Shown here piece by piece: positions 9,183 to 16,802 of a stretch of 64,000 nt of DNA. The notes beneath the pieces were generated by a model. It was not told the DNA's origin. It worked only from the letters and a program-made list of their open reading frames with translations, and ran no database searches. Both the position numbers and the translations under genes were made by a program. The first letter of the stretch is position 1, and each line of letters opens with the position of its first letter. The stretch comes from Desulfococcaceae bacterium (GTDB lineage: Bacteria; Desulfobacterota; Desulfobacteria; Desulfobacterales; Desulfosalsimonadaceae), in contig JAQYVU010000003.1 of assembly GCA_030145385.1 (NCBI GenBank), positions 1-64,000 on the forward strand. The letters run 5' to 3'.

Positions 9183-9226
9183 GCGTGAACCGGCCGTGAA
9201 AAGGATGTGAAAAAGATGTGAAATTT
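9183..9226 (-). promoter_or_regulatory. response-regulator operator array upstream of the two-component operon
   Basis: Four 11-bp direct repeats (GCGTGAACCGG, CCGTGAAAAGG, ATGTGAAAAAG, ATGTGAAATTT) almost identical to the array at 6782-6825: one base differs in 44. Read on the minus strand they lie upstream of the response-regulator gene. The -10 here is less clear (TACCTT at 9168-9173 is the best candidate by spacing). The stretch 8986-9305 contains no credible gene besides this site. Confidence 0.7.
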
Positions 9227-9305
9227 GAAAAGCCGGTATGAATTTTGTTTAAAAACGATTCCGCTGGAACAAGAGCCATGGTTGCAGGAAAAAAGTCATG
9301 CCCAC

Positions 9306-10544
9306 TTATGTGGTGTCTCCTCCCCCCTCCGGGCAGAGCACGGAAAATTTTTTATCGGTTATTTTGGGAATAAGAAGCCAGATGCCCAGCAGGATGCTGC
9401 CGGCTACTGTTGCCAACACGCCGATGGTGCGGATTTTGTCCGTCCAGTCCAGGGAGATCAGCCACATGGAAAATGCGCCTAGCATGAAGTAAATGAAAAT
9501 CAAGAGCGAGGAGGCAGCCCCGGCATGTCGGTCGACCTGTTCCAGCACCAGGTTGTTGCTGGGGGGGCGGCTGAGGCCGAATGAGAAAGAAATGACAGCC
9601 ATGGGCAGGGCCAGCCCCCAAGGGCCCGGCAGCCAGCGTATGAACATTCCCAGGCCGCCGATGAGAATCCCGGCAAAGCCGGCGGTCAGCAGTCCCCGTG
9701 ATCCTACCCGCCTCAGCAACCGTGTGCAGGCAAAAGATCCTGCCATGATGGCCGCTGCATTTAGTGCGAAAAAATAGCCAAAGACCTGCTCTGACAGCCC
9801 GAGCCGGGTAATGTAGATATCTGCTGATCCGGCGATAAATGCAAAATGCGGCAGCACGACCAGGGACATCATCAGTGCATACCCTATATAGCGCCGGTTG
9901 CCGAGCAGCTGCAGGTAGATCCCGGCGGTCTGAAGGGCATTGGTGGAAGAAGGCGTTTTTAAGGTTTCCGGCATACGCCAAACGCCGACCCAGCCAATTG
10001 CACCAATCGCCCCCTGAACCACGAAGATCCATCGCCAGGAAAACCAGACCATGACCCAGCTGCCGAAAATCGGTGCCAGCATAGGGGCCAGGGCCATGAT
10101 CACGCCGATATAGGCCAGAATGCGTTCCCGTTCAAACCCGTTATAAACATCTTTGCTGATGGCCAGGGCCAGGGCGGATGCAGAGGCTGCTCCGGCAGCC
10201 TGGAGTACCCGAAACACAATCAGGGTAATGACGTTGTCCGAGACAGCGCACAGCAGGCTTGCCAGAATAAAAATGCCGATGCCGACCAGCAGCGGCGGCC
10301 GGCGGCCGAAGCGATCCGACAGAGGGCCGTAAATTAAGAGAAAAAAGCAATAGCTGACAAAAAAACCGACCAGTGTCAGGTTGACAATGGCCAGGGGCTG
10401 CTGCCATATTTTTTGTAACAACGGTATGGCCGGCAGGTACATATCTGTGGAAAGAGGAGGAAATGCCGCCAGGAGCGCCAGTAGCAGAAAGGGTCGGTTA
10501 TTGGTTGTCATGTTTTCACTTTCAAATAACTCATTCATAAACAT
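9306..10544 (-). CDS. MFS multidrug transporter, Bcr/CflA family
   Basis: 412 aa from 10544, or 401 aa from the second candidate ATG at 10511; neither has a strong ribosome-binding site. Twelve hydrophobic segments are visible. The opening FPPLSTDMYLPAIPLL is the family hallmark of Bcr/CflA drug-resistance transporters, and the loop-2/3 MFS signature appears as GPLSDRFGRRPPLL. The protein should export small toxic molecules by proton antiport. It lies upstream of the efflux-linked two-component system on the same strand, but 320 bp separate them and I see no GTGAA box array in front of it, so co-regulation is not supported. Confidence 0.9.
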   Translation of the reverse strand: MFMNELFESENMTTNNRPFLLLALLAAFPPLSTDMYLPAIPLLQKIWQQPLAIVNLTLVGFFVSYCFFLLIYGPLSDRFGRRPPLLVGIGIFILASLLCAVSDNVITLIVFRVLQAAGAASASALALAISKDVYNGFERERILAYIGVIMALAPMLAPIFGSWVMVWFSWRWIFVVQGAIGAIGWVGVWRMPETLKTPSSTNALQTAGIYLQLLGNRRYIGYALMMSLVVLPHFAFIAGSADIYITRLGLSEQVFGYFFALNAAAIMAGSFACTRLLRRVGSRGLLTAGFAGILIGGLGMFIRWLPGPWGLALPMAVISFSFGLSRPPSNNLVLEQVDRHAGAASSLLIFIYFMLGAFSMWLISLDWTDKIRTIGVLATVAGSILLGIWLLIPKITDKKFSVLCPEGGGDTT

Positions 10545-10743
10545 TTGAAATAATGGATAAGTTGTTTTCTGATACAGTGGCGATTCATCACCATGAAAAG
10601 CTTTTTATAAATCAGGGTTGTTTTCGGATCCAACTTTTTCGGAATACCATCCGGAGAAAATCAGTGATTTCCGATAAGGAAATTACATATAAAATTTAAA
10701 AAGACAATGTGTTATATTTATTTATGCCATTTTCCCTATAATA

Positions 10744-11480
10744 TCAGCATCCTGTTGCGGGCACCAACTCCTGGGCCATCTGCACATACAGGTCTTGCTG
10801 GGGAAAGGGGACCTGGATATTTGATGAACGAAATTTTTGGTCGATTTCCTGGTACAGCTCACTTCTGATCTGATCCATGCCATCAACCTCGGAAATCCAG
10901 CCCCGCAGTTCAATGTTTATGGAACTTTCCCCAAATCCTATGAAAAGAGCATGGGGTTCGGGATGCTCTGCCACCTGGGTGTGTTCTTGTGCGCATTCCA
11001 AAAGTGCCTGCATCACGCAGGGAATATCTGAATCATAAGCAACTTTTACGGGTATTTTGATTCCCACGTATTGATCCGAAAGGGTCCAGTCGGCCTGGGT
11101 GGTGCTGCTCCAGTAAAAAGGATAATCAATCTGGCCCGCTTCATTGACGATGAGCGTTGTATAAAATATCGGGTCGATGGCCGCTGATCCGGTGGTTTCA
11201 GGAGAACGGGAGTAGTCCACAATACTTTGCAGCTCTTTGATATTCGGCAAACGCCAGTCACTGTGACCCAGGTAGTTTTCCCTGTTTTTTTGCTGAACCC
11301 AGGTCAGGGCTTCTTCCCAGTTGAGTTCCGAAGCACTTTCATCCTGAGACCACATCAGGCCGGTGACATTGTCAGTGACCGTGCCGTCCCCGTTATCGGT
11401 GAAGCTGGCGGATGCCCATCGTGCTTTGATTTGATAAATAAGTTGTCGTTTTAAAAGGGGAAAACAAATATCTTGAAAGA
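10744..11480 (-). pseudogene. chimeric remnant: DUF1566 fragment fused to an MscS C-terminal fragment
   Basis: From the ATG at 11355 the frame gives 203 aa, but homology-like sequence starts earlier, with FTDNGDGTVTDNVTGLMW encoded just upstream. Residues equivalent to 11480-11100 match the DUF1566 lectin-like domain (WRLPNIKELQSIVDYSR, FYWSSTT). At about 11090-11100 the sequence switches without a stop into the end of a small-conductance mechanosensitive channel (DWTLSDQYVGIKIPVKVAYDSD, then FIGFGESSINIELRGWI and IQVPFPQQDLYV). The DUF1566 part lacks its end and the MscS part lacks all membrane segments, so a deletion probably joined two unrelated genes. It could still be translated, but a function is unlikely. 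Confidence 0.65.
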
Positions 11481-13214
11481 TTATGAAGGCCAGCTGTCAA
11501 AGGGTTGTTTTTCCAGTTTCATTTCACCATTCCGGCCTTTGTAAAGATTGATCCATGCATTCCAGTTTTTGGTGTCTACCTCCGGGTAGTCCAGGCGGAA
11601 GTGGCTGCATCGGCTCTCTTTTCGCATAATTGATGCTTTGAGTTTCATCTCCGCATTGATAATCATATTCGCTGTTTCATGGGCCAGGCGCAGCTCATGC
11701 ATATCGGCAGCTCTCAGCATGGGCATATGATGGTCCCTTAATTCTTCAACATATGCCAATGCGGCTTTTAAAAGACTTTCTTTTTTAATATATAAAACAA
11801 AGTTGGGAATCATGATGCCCTGCAGGGTCTGGGTCACCCACGCGGGGCTGTAACCTTTTTTTCTTTTGAGCGGAGCTAAAATTTCTTTTTCAATGGCCCT
11901 GGTTTTGGCCTTCGAGATTTTTGGAAGGTCAATTCCCTTGGCATATTCAGCCGCAGCCGCGGAAACGATCGCCCCTTGAACCGCTGATCCTGCCAGAGAA
12001 GACCCGATCTGGGTATAAATGGCCCCTGCCATATGAGAACCTAAAGCATCTCCTGCAGCGTACAGCCCGGGAATATTGGATGCGCCCTTATCATTGACGG
12101 GGACCAATCCTTCCGACTTGTGAATCGACATACCGGCAGAAGAGCCGCCCACAGAGTTGCCGCCCATCTGCCCGGGAGCGCCCCCTGGCTTGTGATCGCC
12201 ACCGGGAGGGGGACCGTGCCGATGATTTTCAGCAAATTCTGCGGGACGAGAGGGACCGCCGCTGACCTTATTCCCGCTTGCGCGGCCGGGAGGACCACCG
12301 GCAACAGGATTGCCCGCCATATAGGCCTGATAGTTTGATTCCACGCCCAGGTCATGTCGTATCCCGATGCCGGTTGTGCCGGGTTTTCTGTCAAACATGC
12401 CATGCCATCCGTCATAACAGGCGGCTGCGTTTTCTGCCTGCCCCGGGTGTCCGTCATTCCATTCCTTGCCGGTCACCTTGGCACCGATGTTATAAGCCAT
12501 AACCGTCCCGTCGTGGGTCAGGTCGCAAATGGGAAACCCGTTGGGCTTGAATCCGCCGGCACCTGAACACAGGACAACACTTTTTGCCTTGAAGATATGC
12601 ACTTTTGCTTCATCCATGCTGAAACCGGCGGCACCGGCGATTTTTCCATTTTCTTTAATCAAATGGGTGATCATGACGCGTTCGATGACCGGAATGTTCC
12701 GTTCTTTGATCGGTTTGCTAAAGGCATCAAAATAAAGGGGAGAATTAAAAAATCCCCATTTTTTCAGATCATTGACACGTGCCAGTGAATGCTCTGCCAT
12801 CTGCCGGGTAAATACCGGATTATTTGTGCCAAGAGCAGAGCGGGAGATTTTATCGACAAATTCCTCAATGCTTAATTTTTCTTTTGCGGAATCATAGGCA
12901 AATATTCCTTTGGCAAACGGTGTCATCCCGGATGAGCCGAGACGGCCCTTGGAGACCATCAGCACACTGGCACCGCTATCATGTCCTTTGATCGCAGCAA
13001 AAAGGCCGGCGATTCCGCTTCCCACAATCAGTAAGTCTGTCTCATTTTCCGCATATGTTATTTTGTTTATATCAATTTCAGGGATATTGACGCTGCACTC
13101 TCCATTTTTTGCGGATAATCCCATGGCCGCCATTGCCGCAAATCCCGCAGCACCACCGGCTAAGGTCATGAATTTACGGCGGGACATATCTTTAGGTTTT
13201 TGAATATTTGTCAT
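11481..13214 (-). CDS. Tat-exported FAD-binding (fumarate reductase/AprA-like) flavoprotein
   Basis: 577 aa from the ATG at 13214; a longer open frame to 13475 overlaps the ferredoxin gene and is not used. The N-terminus has a twin-arginine signal (SRRKFMTLAGGAAGFAAMAAMG), then a Rossmann FAD motif VGSGIAGLFAA (residues 64-74) and the C-terminal FAD signature NIPGLYAAGD. The helical C-terminal region (SHFRLDYPEVDTKNWNAW) is shared by succinate/fumarate reductase and adenylylsulfate reductase alpha subunits. Residues about 297-355 form a Gly/Pro/His-rich insert that I do not know from this family. It starts 2 bp after the ferredoxin gene, so the two should form a complex; electrons would pass from the FeS subunit to FAD. 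The substrate is unknown. Confidence 0.85.
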   Translation of the reverse strand: MTNIQKPKDMSRRKFMTLAGGAAGFAAMAAMGLSAKNGECSVNIPEIDINKITYAENETDLLIVGSGIAGLFAAIKGHDSGASVLMVSKGRLGSSGMTPFAKGIFAYDSAKEKLSIEEFVDKISRSALGTNNPVFTRQMAEHSLARVNDLKKWGFFNSPLYFDAFSKPIKERNIPVIERVMITHLIKENGKIAGAAGFSMDEAKVHIFKAKSVVLCSGAGGFKPNGFPICDLTHDGTVMAYNIGAKVTGKEWNDGHPGQAENAAACYDGWHGMFDRKPGTTGIGIRHDLGVESNYQAYMAGNPVAGGPPGRASGNKVSGGPSRPAEFAENHRHGPPPGGDHKPGGAPGQMGGNSVGGSSAGMSIHKSEGLVPVNDKGASNIPGLYAAGDALGSHMAGAIYTQIGSSLAGSAVQGAIVSAAAAEYAKGIDLPKISKAKTRAIEKEILAPLKRKKGYSPAWVTQTLQGIMIPNFVLYIKKESLLKAALAYVEELRDHHMPMLRAADMHELRLAHETANMIINAEMKLKASIMRKESRCSHFRLDYPEVDTKNWNAWINLYKGRNGEMKLEKQPFDSWPS

Positions 13215-13216
13215 TT

Positions 13217-13432
13217 TTACCCCCATGACACCACCACCGGAATCGATTTTTCCGGTGATATGGTGATGGCATCCACCGGGCAATACATCCGGCACAAATG
13301 ACAGATCTGGCAGTCTTGTGGATATTTGATGAATGCCTTTTTGGTTTTTGGATTCTGGCGGATCACATCTGTGGGGCAGGTTTTGACGCACGTCCCGCAG
13401 CCGATACAGCCTTTGATATGTTTGATAGTCAT
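13217..13432 (-). CDS. 2[4Fe-4S] ferredoxin, electron-transfer partner of the flavoprotein
   Basis: 71 aa with two complete cluster motifs, CIGCGTCVKTCP and CQICHLCRMYCP, separated by 25 residues, as in AprB-like and bacterial-type ferredoxins. It has no signal peptide, so if the flavoprotein is exported folded by Tat this subunit could ride along as a hitch-hiker. Its stop codon lies 2 bp before the flavoprotein start, and the GGGGG ribosome-binding site of the flavoprotein lies inside its last codons, which implies translational coupling. Confidence 0.92.
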   Translation of the reverse strand: MTIKHIKGCIGCGTCVKTCPTDVIRQNPKTKKAFIKYPQDCQICHLCRMYCPVDAITISPEKSIPVVVSWG

Positions 13433-13487
13433 CGTTTTTTTCTTTCTCTAAAATTTTTTCACGTATTTTTAACAAAGACCGTTTGCA

Positions 13488-13559
13488 AGGCCGGGTTTCT
13501 TACCCGGCATCCAATTTTATTGATTGGCAGATTCCATTTGTCGGGAATGGAATCCCGAC
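13488..13559. repeat. two strong hairpins between the secreted-protein gene and the ferredoxin gene
   Basis: Two palindromes follow each other: GCCGGGT with ACCCGGC (about 13488-13508) and GTCGGGA with TCCCGAC around ATGGAA (13540-13559). They lie downstream of the 13606-13914 gene on the minus strand and upstream of the ferredoxin gene. Neither is followed by a long T run, so REP-like element or transcript stabiliser is as likely as a terminator. Confidence 0.5.
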
Positions 13560-13605
13560 CTACAATTGGTTTCTCCGTTAATAATTTGTTTTTTTTGAGA
13601 GAAGT

Positions 13606-13914
13606 TTAATCCCGATCACCCCGCATGGGCCGTCCTCCGGAATCTCCTTCCGGGGGATTATCCGGTCGCAGGACAAGCCGGTCACCGTCGCGATCTTTTT
13701 CACAGGTACCTGTTACCGTATCCCCGCGCGGGCTGGTAAATTCTGCAGTGTCTCCTTCACTTTTACCTTCACAGGCGCAATACGCTTCCTCTGGCGGACC
13801 CTGATGGCCTCCTCTGCCTCTTTCATCCGAAGAGTCATCATATCCAAATGCACTGGTGGTGATAAGGATTCCCATAAGTGTGATAATAACTGCTGCTTTT
13901 TTTGTAATGTTCAT
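13606..13914 (-). CDS. small secreted protein of the second two-component regulon
   Basis: 102 aa with a clean Sec signal peptide (ITKKAAVIITLMGILITTSAFG, cleavage near residue 24). The mature part has one pattern, PPEEAYCACEGKSEGDTAEF then PRGDTVTGTCEKDRDGDRLVLRPDNPP, that I recall from small periplasmic proteins of unknown function encoded near membrane redox or stress genes; I cannot name the family. Three Cys are present in the mature part. Upstream at 13987-14030 are four 11-bp phased boxes and a TATTGT -10, the same architecture as in front of the Spy-like gene, so it is very likely a target of the response regulator at 16803-17489. Confidence 0.75.
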   Translation of the reverse strand: MNITKKAAVIITLMGILITTSAFGYDDSSDERGRGGHQGPPEEAYCACEGKSEGDTAEFTSPRGDTVTGTCEKDRDGDRLVLRPDNPPEGDSGGRPMRGDRD

Positions 13915-13972
13915 TTTAAAAATTTCCTTTAATTTTTGTTATTTTTGTAAAATCAGCTTTAACCTGGTTTAT

Positions 13973-14030
13973 ACAATAAAACCTGATTGTGGAAAAATTA
14001 TGGAGAAAAGATGGAAAGGTTGAGGATGGT
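13973..14030 (-). promoter_or_regulatory. 11-bp phased operator array and -10 for the small secreted protein
   Basis: Plus-strand units TTGTGGAAAAA, TTATGGAGAAA, AGATGGAAAGG and TTGAGGATGGT occupy 13987-14030 in exact 11-bp register. On the minus strand the array ends 8 bp before TATTGT (13973-13978). The Spy-like gene has the same arrangement and the identical -10 hexamer at the identical distance. Confidence 0.7.
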
Positions 14031-14134
14031 AAAAGAATAAAAAAAGTTTCTGATGCAAATCGAGATTTTATATTAGTATAGGTCATGGTTATGTGTCTAT
14101 CAGGATAGGAGATAAATCAGTAAGCAGAGTGGCA

Positions 14135-14413
14135 TCAATCTGTTGATGCCATATTGTTGAAGGCCTGAATCAGGCCTTCTTTTTCCATTTCCTGTAAAGC
14201 GGCAGTTATTTTTGGGACCAGCGTTTTGTTTTTTTCAATTTGGATGCCAATCCTGCGATAGGCTTCGGAGAGGATGTTTTGGCTAAGGCTTGTCTGGGGA
14301 TGATTTTCTCCCCCGCTTAAAACAATCATTTCCTGAGCGTTAAGAGCCGTTGGGCCAATACACCCTAAAATAACTAAAAGTTTTAAGATATCTACTTGTA
14401 TCATTTTTTTCAA
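14135..14413 (-). pseudogene. internally deleted periplasmic substrate-binding protein (family 3) remnant
   Basis: 92 aa. It begins with a signal peptide and the start of an amino-acid-type solute-binding protein (SQNILSEAYRRIGIQIE), then jumps to what looks like the far C-terminus of the same fold (LVPKITAALQEMEKEGLIQAFNNM). The roughly 150 residues that normally hold the ligand site are absent, so an in-frame deletion is the simplest explanation. The stop lies in a perfect 8-bp hairpin (GGCATCAA and TTGATGCC, 14131-14150). It might be translated, but it cannot bind a ligand as the family does. Confidence 0.5.
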
Positions 14414-14455
14414 TTACATCAGTTTTTAGTTATTGTATATCAAGATTACTGGTTT

Positions 14456-14929
14456 TTAATATTTCACTGGTTGTCGCGGAGGCGGTGGATGAGGGGCAAA
14501 TCGGTTCGTACCATGACATCTGTCGCCGCTCAAGGCTAAAAATCGGGAAAGCTGGTCTTGGGTTAAGACTTGACGTGTAGCAATCTTAAATGCCGTTTCT
14601 TTTTCTAATATTTTAAAGCGGATGTCATGAATTATTTTCTGAGCGGATTTGATCTTTTCCGTATCCGGTTTCAGCTGGAGCCAGAAAATATCGAGTTCTG
14701 CTTTGAGCTGGTGTTCCTGAATTTTTAATGGAGCGATGGATTTTTCATGGGCCAGTCGGAGTTTTCTTATTTGTTCCGTTTGTTCGATGCTCAAATCAAT
14801 TTGGGCCAAAGCAGTAAAATCGGATTTTTTGTGATATCCCATGGGGCCGCCGGGATTGGCGATTGCTGATGTTGTGCTGAATAACATCAATGCTGTGAAC
14901 AATAAAAATATTGGATAGTTTTTCTTCAT
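14456..14929 (-). CDS. Spy/CpxP-like periplasmic chaperone (LTXXQ family)
   Basis: 157 aa with a Sec signal peptide (residues 1-24). The mature part is helical and shows two LTXXQ-type repeats, the degenerate LSIEQTEQIRKLR and the canonical LTQDQLSRFLAL, which define Spy/CpxP/ZraP proteins; a His/Pro-rich tail follows (HPPPPRQP). Such proteins act in the periplasm as ATP-independent chaperones or as metal-binding modulators of a sensor kinase. It is divergent from a BaeS-like kinase gene, and the intergenic region carries a four-unit operator array, matching the familiar BaeSR-spy logic. Confidence 0.82.
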   Translation of the reverse strand: MKKNYPIFLLFTALMLFSTTSAIANPGGPMGYHKKSDFTALAQIDLSIEQTEQIRKLRLAHEKSIAPLKIQEHQLKAELDIFWLQLKPDTEKIKSAQKIIHDIRFKILEKETAFKIATRQVLTQDQLSRFLALSGDRCHGTNRFAPHPPPPRQPVKY

Positions 14930-14967
14930 TGTTTCCTCCTATTAAATTTGTTGTTTAACTGACTTTG

Positions 14968-15025
14968 ACAATAGAGATGAATTATGGAGAAATTATGGAG
15001 AAATTATGGGATTGCTGTGGAGAGG
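14968..15025 (-). promoter_or_regulatory. 11-bp phased operator array and -10 for the Spy-like gene
   Basis: Units TTATGGAGAAA, TTATGGAGAAA, TTATGGGATTG and CTGTGGAGAGG fill 14982-15025 in exact 11-bp steps on the plus strand. Read on the minus strand, the array ends 8 bp before TATTGT (14968-14973). The first two units are identical to each other and to unit 2 of the 13987-14030 array. The array lies in the region shared with the divergent kinase gene and could affect both. Confidence 0.75.
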
Positions 15026-15076
15026 ATGTTTACCGCTTGCAAAGGTTATTTGTTTGATATATTTTTTTCTCACAAT

Positions 15077-15181
15077 ACACGATCCGGAGACTTCCATTTG
15101 CTGCGTTATTAATGACTTGAAATAGATTCAACGATGTCTGCATCATGAAGTGCCTTGCAAAAGAAAGTCTCCGGATCGTGT
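15077..15181. repeat. 105-bp element with 25-bp terminal inverted repeats
   Basis: The ends 15077-15101 and 15157-15181 are inverted copies matching at 23 of 25 positions, both starting ACACGATCCGGAGACTT. The 55-bp centre has no ORF. It sits between the divergent Spy-like and kinase genes, just before the kinase start, and looks like a MITE-type insertion or a large cruciform. I did not find another copy in this window. Confidence 0.7.
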
Positions 15182-15227
15182 CGGATAAAGGTATCGCATA
15201 GCTTAAACTGTAAGAGATAAACGAAAA

Positions 15228-16757
15228 ATGAAATCCAGGTTGTTTTTAAAATTTTTGCTGCTGCTGCTGGTGACATCATTAGCTGTTGTCATTATGATGG
15301 TGCTGACCATGCAGTTTTTTGTGTACCGCAATTTTTCTGACTATGTGGTGCAGCAGGAACTGGATTCTCTTAACGAACTGACAGAAATACTATCCGCTGA
15401 ATACATGAAAGAAGGCAGTTGGGAATTGTTCAGAAAAAATCCCCGGCGCTGGCATAACATGTTGAACAGATATTTTCCCGCAGTTGAATCCCATATTTCG
15501 CCGCCGCCGGAAATTGATTTTTACGAACCACCTTCAGGTGATAGGGATCAAATACACCCAAATAGTGAGCGAACACCTTGGCCGGCTCAATCTTCCGTAA
15601 GGAATTATTCCCGAGGCGGGGAGAACAGGGACCGGCAACTTCATCGAATGCCGCCACGCAGGGCGCCGGAAATGTCTGTAATGGCAATGCGTTTGTCTTT
15701 GCTTGATTCTCAAAAACAGATTATTATTGGCAACCCGGTTTTTTCCGAACAGGTTTTTAAATCGATAAAGATGAACAAACAGGTCATTGGGTGGCTGGGA
15801 TTAAAAAAAGAATCTCAATCAATGAGTCCCACGGATATTTCGTTTTTAAAGCGCCAGTCACAGGCATTTTATCTGATTGGTGCTATTGTGCTGATGATGG
15901 CATTTGTTGTTTCCATTATTTTTTCCAGGCATCTCACATTGCCGGTAAGAAAGATCGCCGAAGGGGCCAACGCCATTCGAAACCGGCAGTTTGATAAACG
16001 GATCACTGTCACATCAAACGATGAACTCGGCCAGCTGGCAGAAGATTTTAATGCTATGGCCCAAACGCTTCAAAGCTATGAAAGTACCCGCCGGCAATGG
16101 CTTTCCGATATTGCCCACGAACTGAGAACACCCCTTGCGGTGCTGCGGGGTGAGATTGAAGCGTTGCAGGACGGGATCCGTGAAATCAATTCTTATACGG
16201 TTGATTCTTTGCATGCCGAGGTCATGGCTTTGTCTAAAATTGTTAATGATTTAAGTTTAATTGCAAAAACTGAAAGCGGGATTATTGAAATGGACCGCGG
16301 CCCGGTCAAACCGTTTCAGGTGCTTAAAGACGTCTTTCAACGGTTTAAGCCGCGGTTTGATGATCGGCAGATCAGCATCCAGGCAGATTTTCACAGTTCT
16401 GATTCATTGGTGACATCCGGTGATGCGGATAAACTGACCCAGGTATTTGCCAATATTCTTGAAAATACATTGCGTTATGCGTCATCGCCCGGAACCTTAA
16501 CTGTGGGCAGTGACGTGAAAAAAGACCGGATAAACATATTTATTGAAGATACCGGTCCGGGGGTTGCTGAAAAATCGTTAAATAAAATATTTGACCGGCT
16601 GTACCGGACTGATTCGGCAAGATCCCGTGAAAACGGTGGCAGCGGGCTGGGTCTGTCGATATGTAAAAGCATCATAGAAGCTCATCAGGGAAAAATTTGG
16701 GCGAAAAATTCTGAGTCCGGTGGGTTGCGGATCGTACTGGAACTGCCTCGCCACTAA
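15228..16757 (+). CDS. sensor histidine kinase, BaeS/CpxA-like
   Basis: 509 aa. TM1 is at residues 8-31. The periplasmic sensor (32-210) is long and contains a Pro/Arg/His-rich segment at 91-148. TM2 (AFYLIGAIVLMMAFVVSII) is at 213-231, followed by HAMP (LTLPVRKIAEGANAI). The phospho-acceptor is His297 in IAHELRTPL, and the ATPase has NILENTLRYA, EDTGPGV and GGSGLGLSI. It is followed at 45 bp by its response regulator and is divergent from a Spy-like chaperone gene, so misfolded envelope protein, metal or a chemical stress is the likely signal. Confidence 0.93.
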   Translation: MKSRLFLKFLLLLLVTSLAVVIMMVLTMQFFVYRNFSDYVVQQELDSLNELTEILSAEYMKEGSWELFRKNPRRWHNMLNRYFPAVESHISPPPEIDFYEPPSGDRDQIHPNSERTPWPAQSSVRNYSRGGENRDRQLHRMPPRRAPEMSVMAMRLSLLDSQKQIIIGNPVFSEQVFKSIKMNKQVIGWLGLKKESQSMSPTDISFLKRQSQAFYLIGAIVLMMAFVVSIIFSRHLTLPVRKIAEGANAIRNRQFDKRITVTSNDELGQLAEDFNAMAQTLQSYESTRRQWLSDIAHELRTPLAVLRGEIEALQDGIREINSYTVDSLHAEVMALSKIVNDLSLIAKTESGIIEMDRGPVKPFQVLKDVFQRFKPRFDDRQISIQADFHSSDSLVTSGDADKLTQVFANILENTLRYASSPGTLTVGSDVKKDRINIFIEDTGPGVAEKSLNKIFDRLYRTDSARSRENGGSGLGLSICKSIIEAHQGKIWAKNSESGGLRIVLELPRH

Positions 16758-16802
16758 CGCACAGGCCGAACGCTTTAAATGATAATTTGGGATACAGGAA
16801 AC

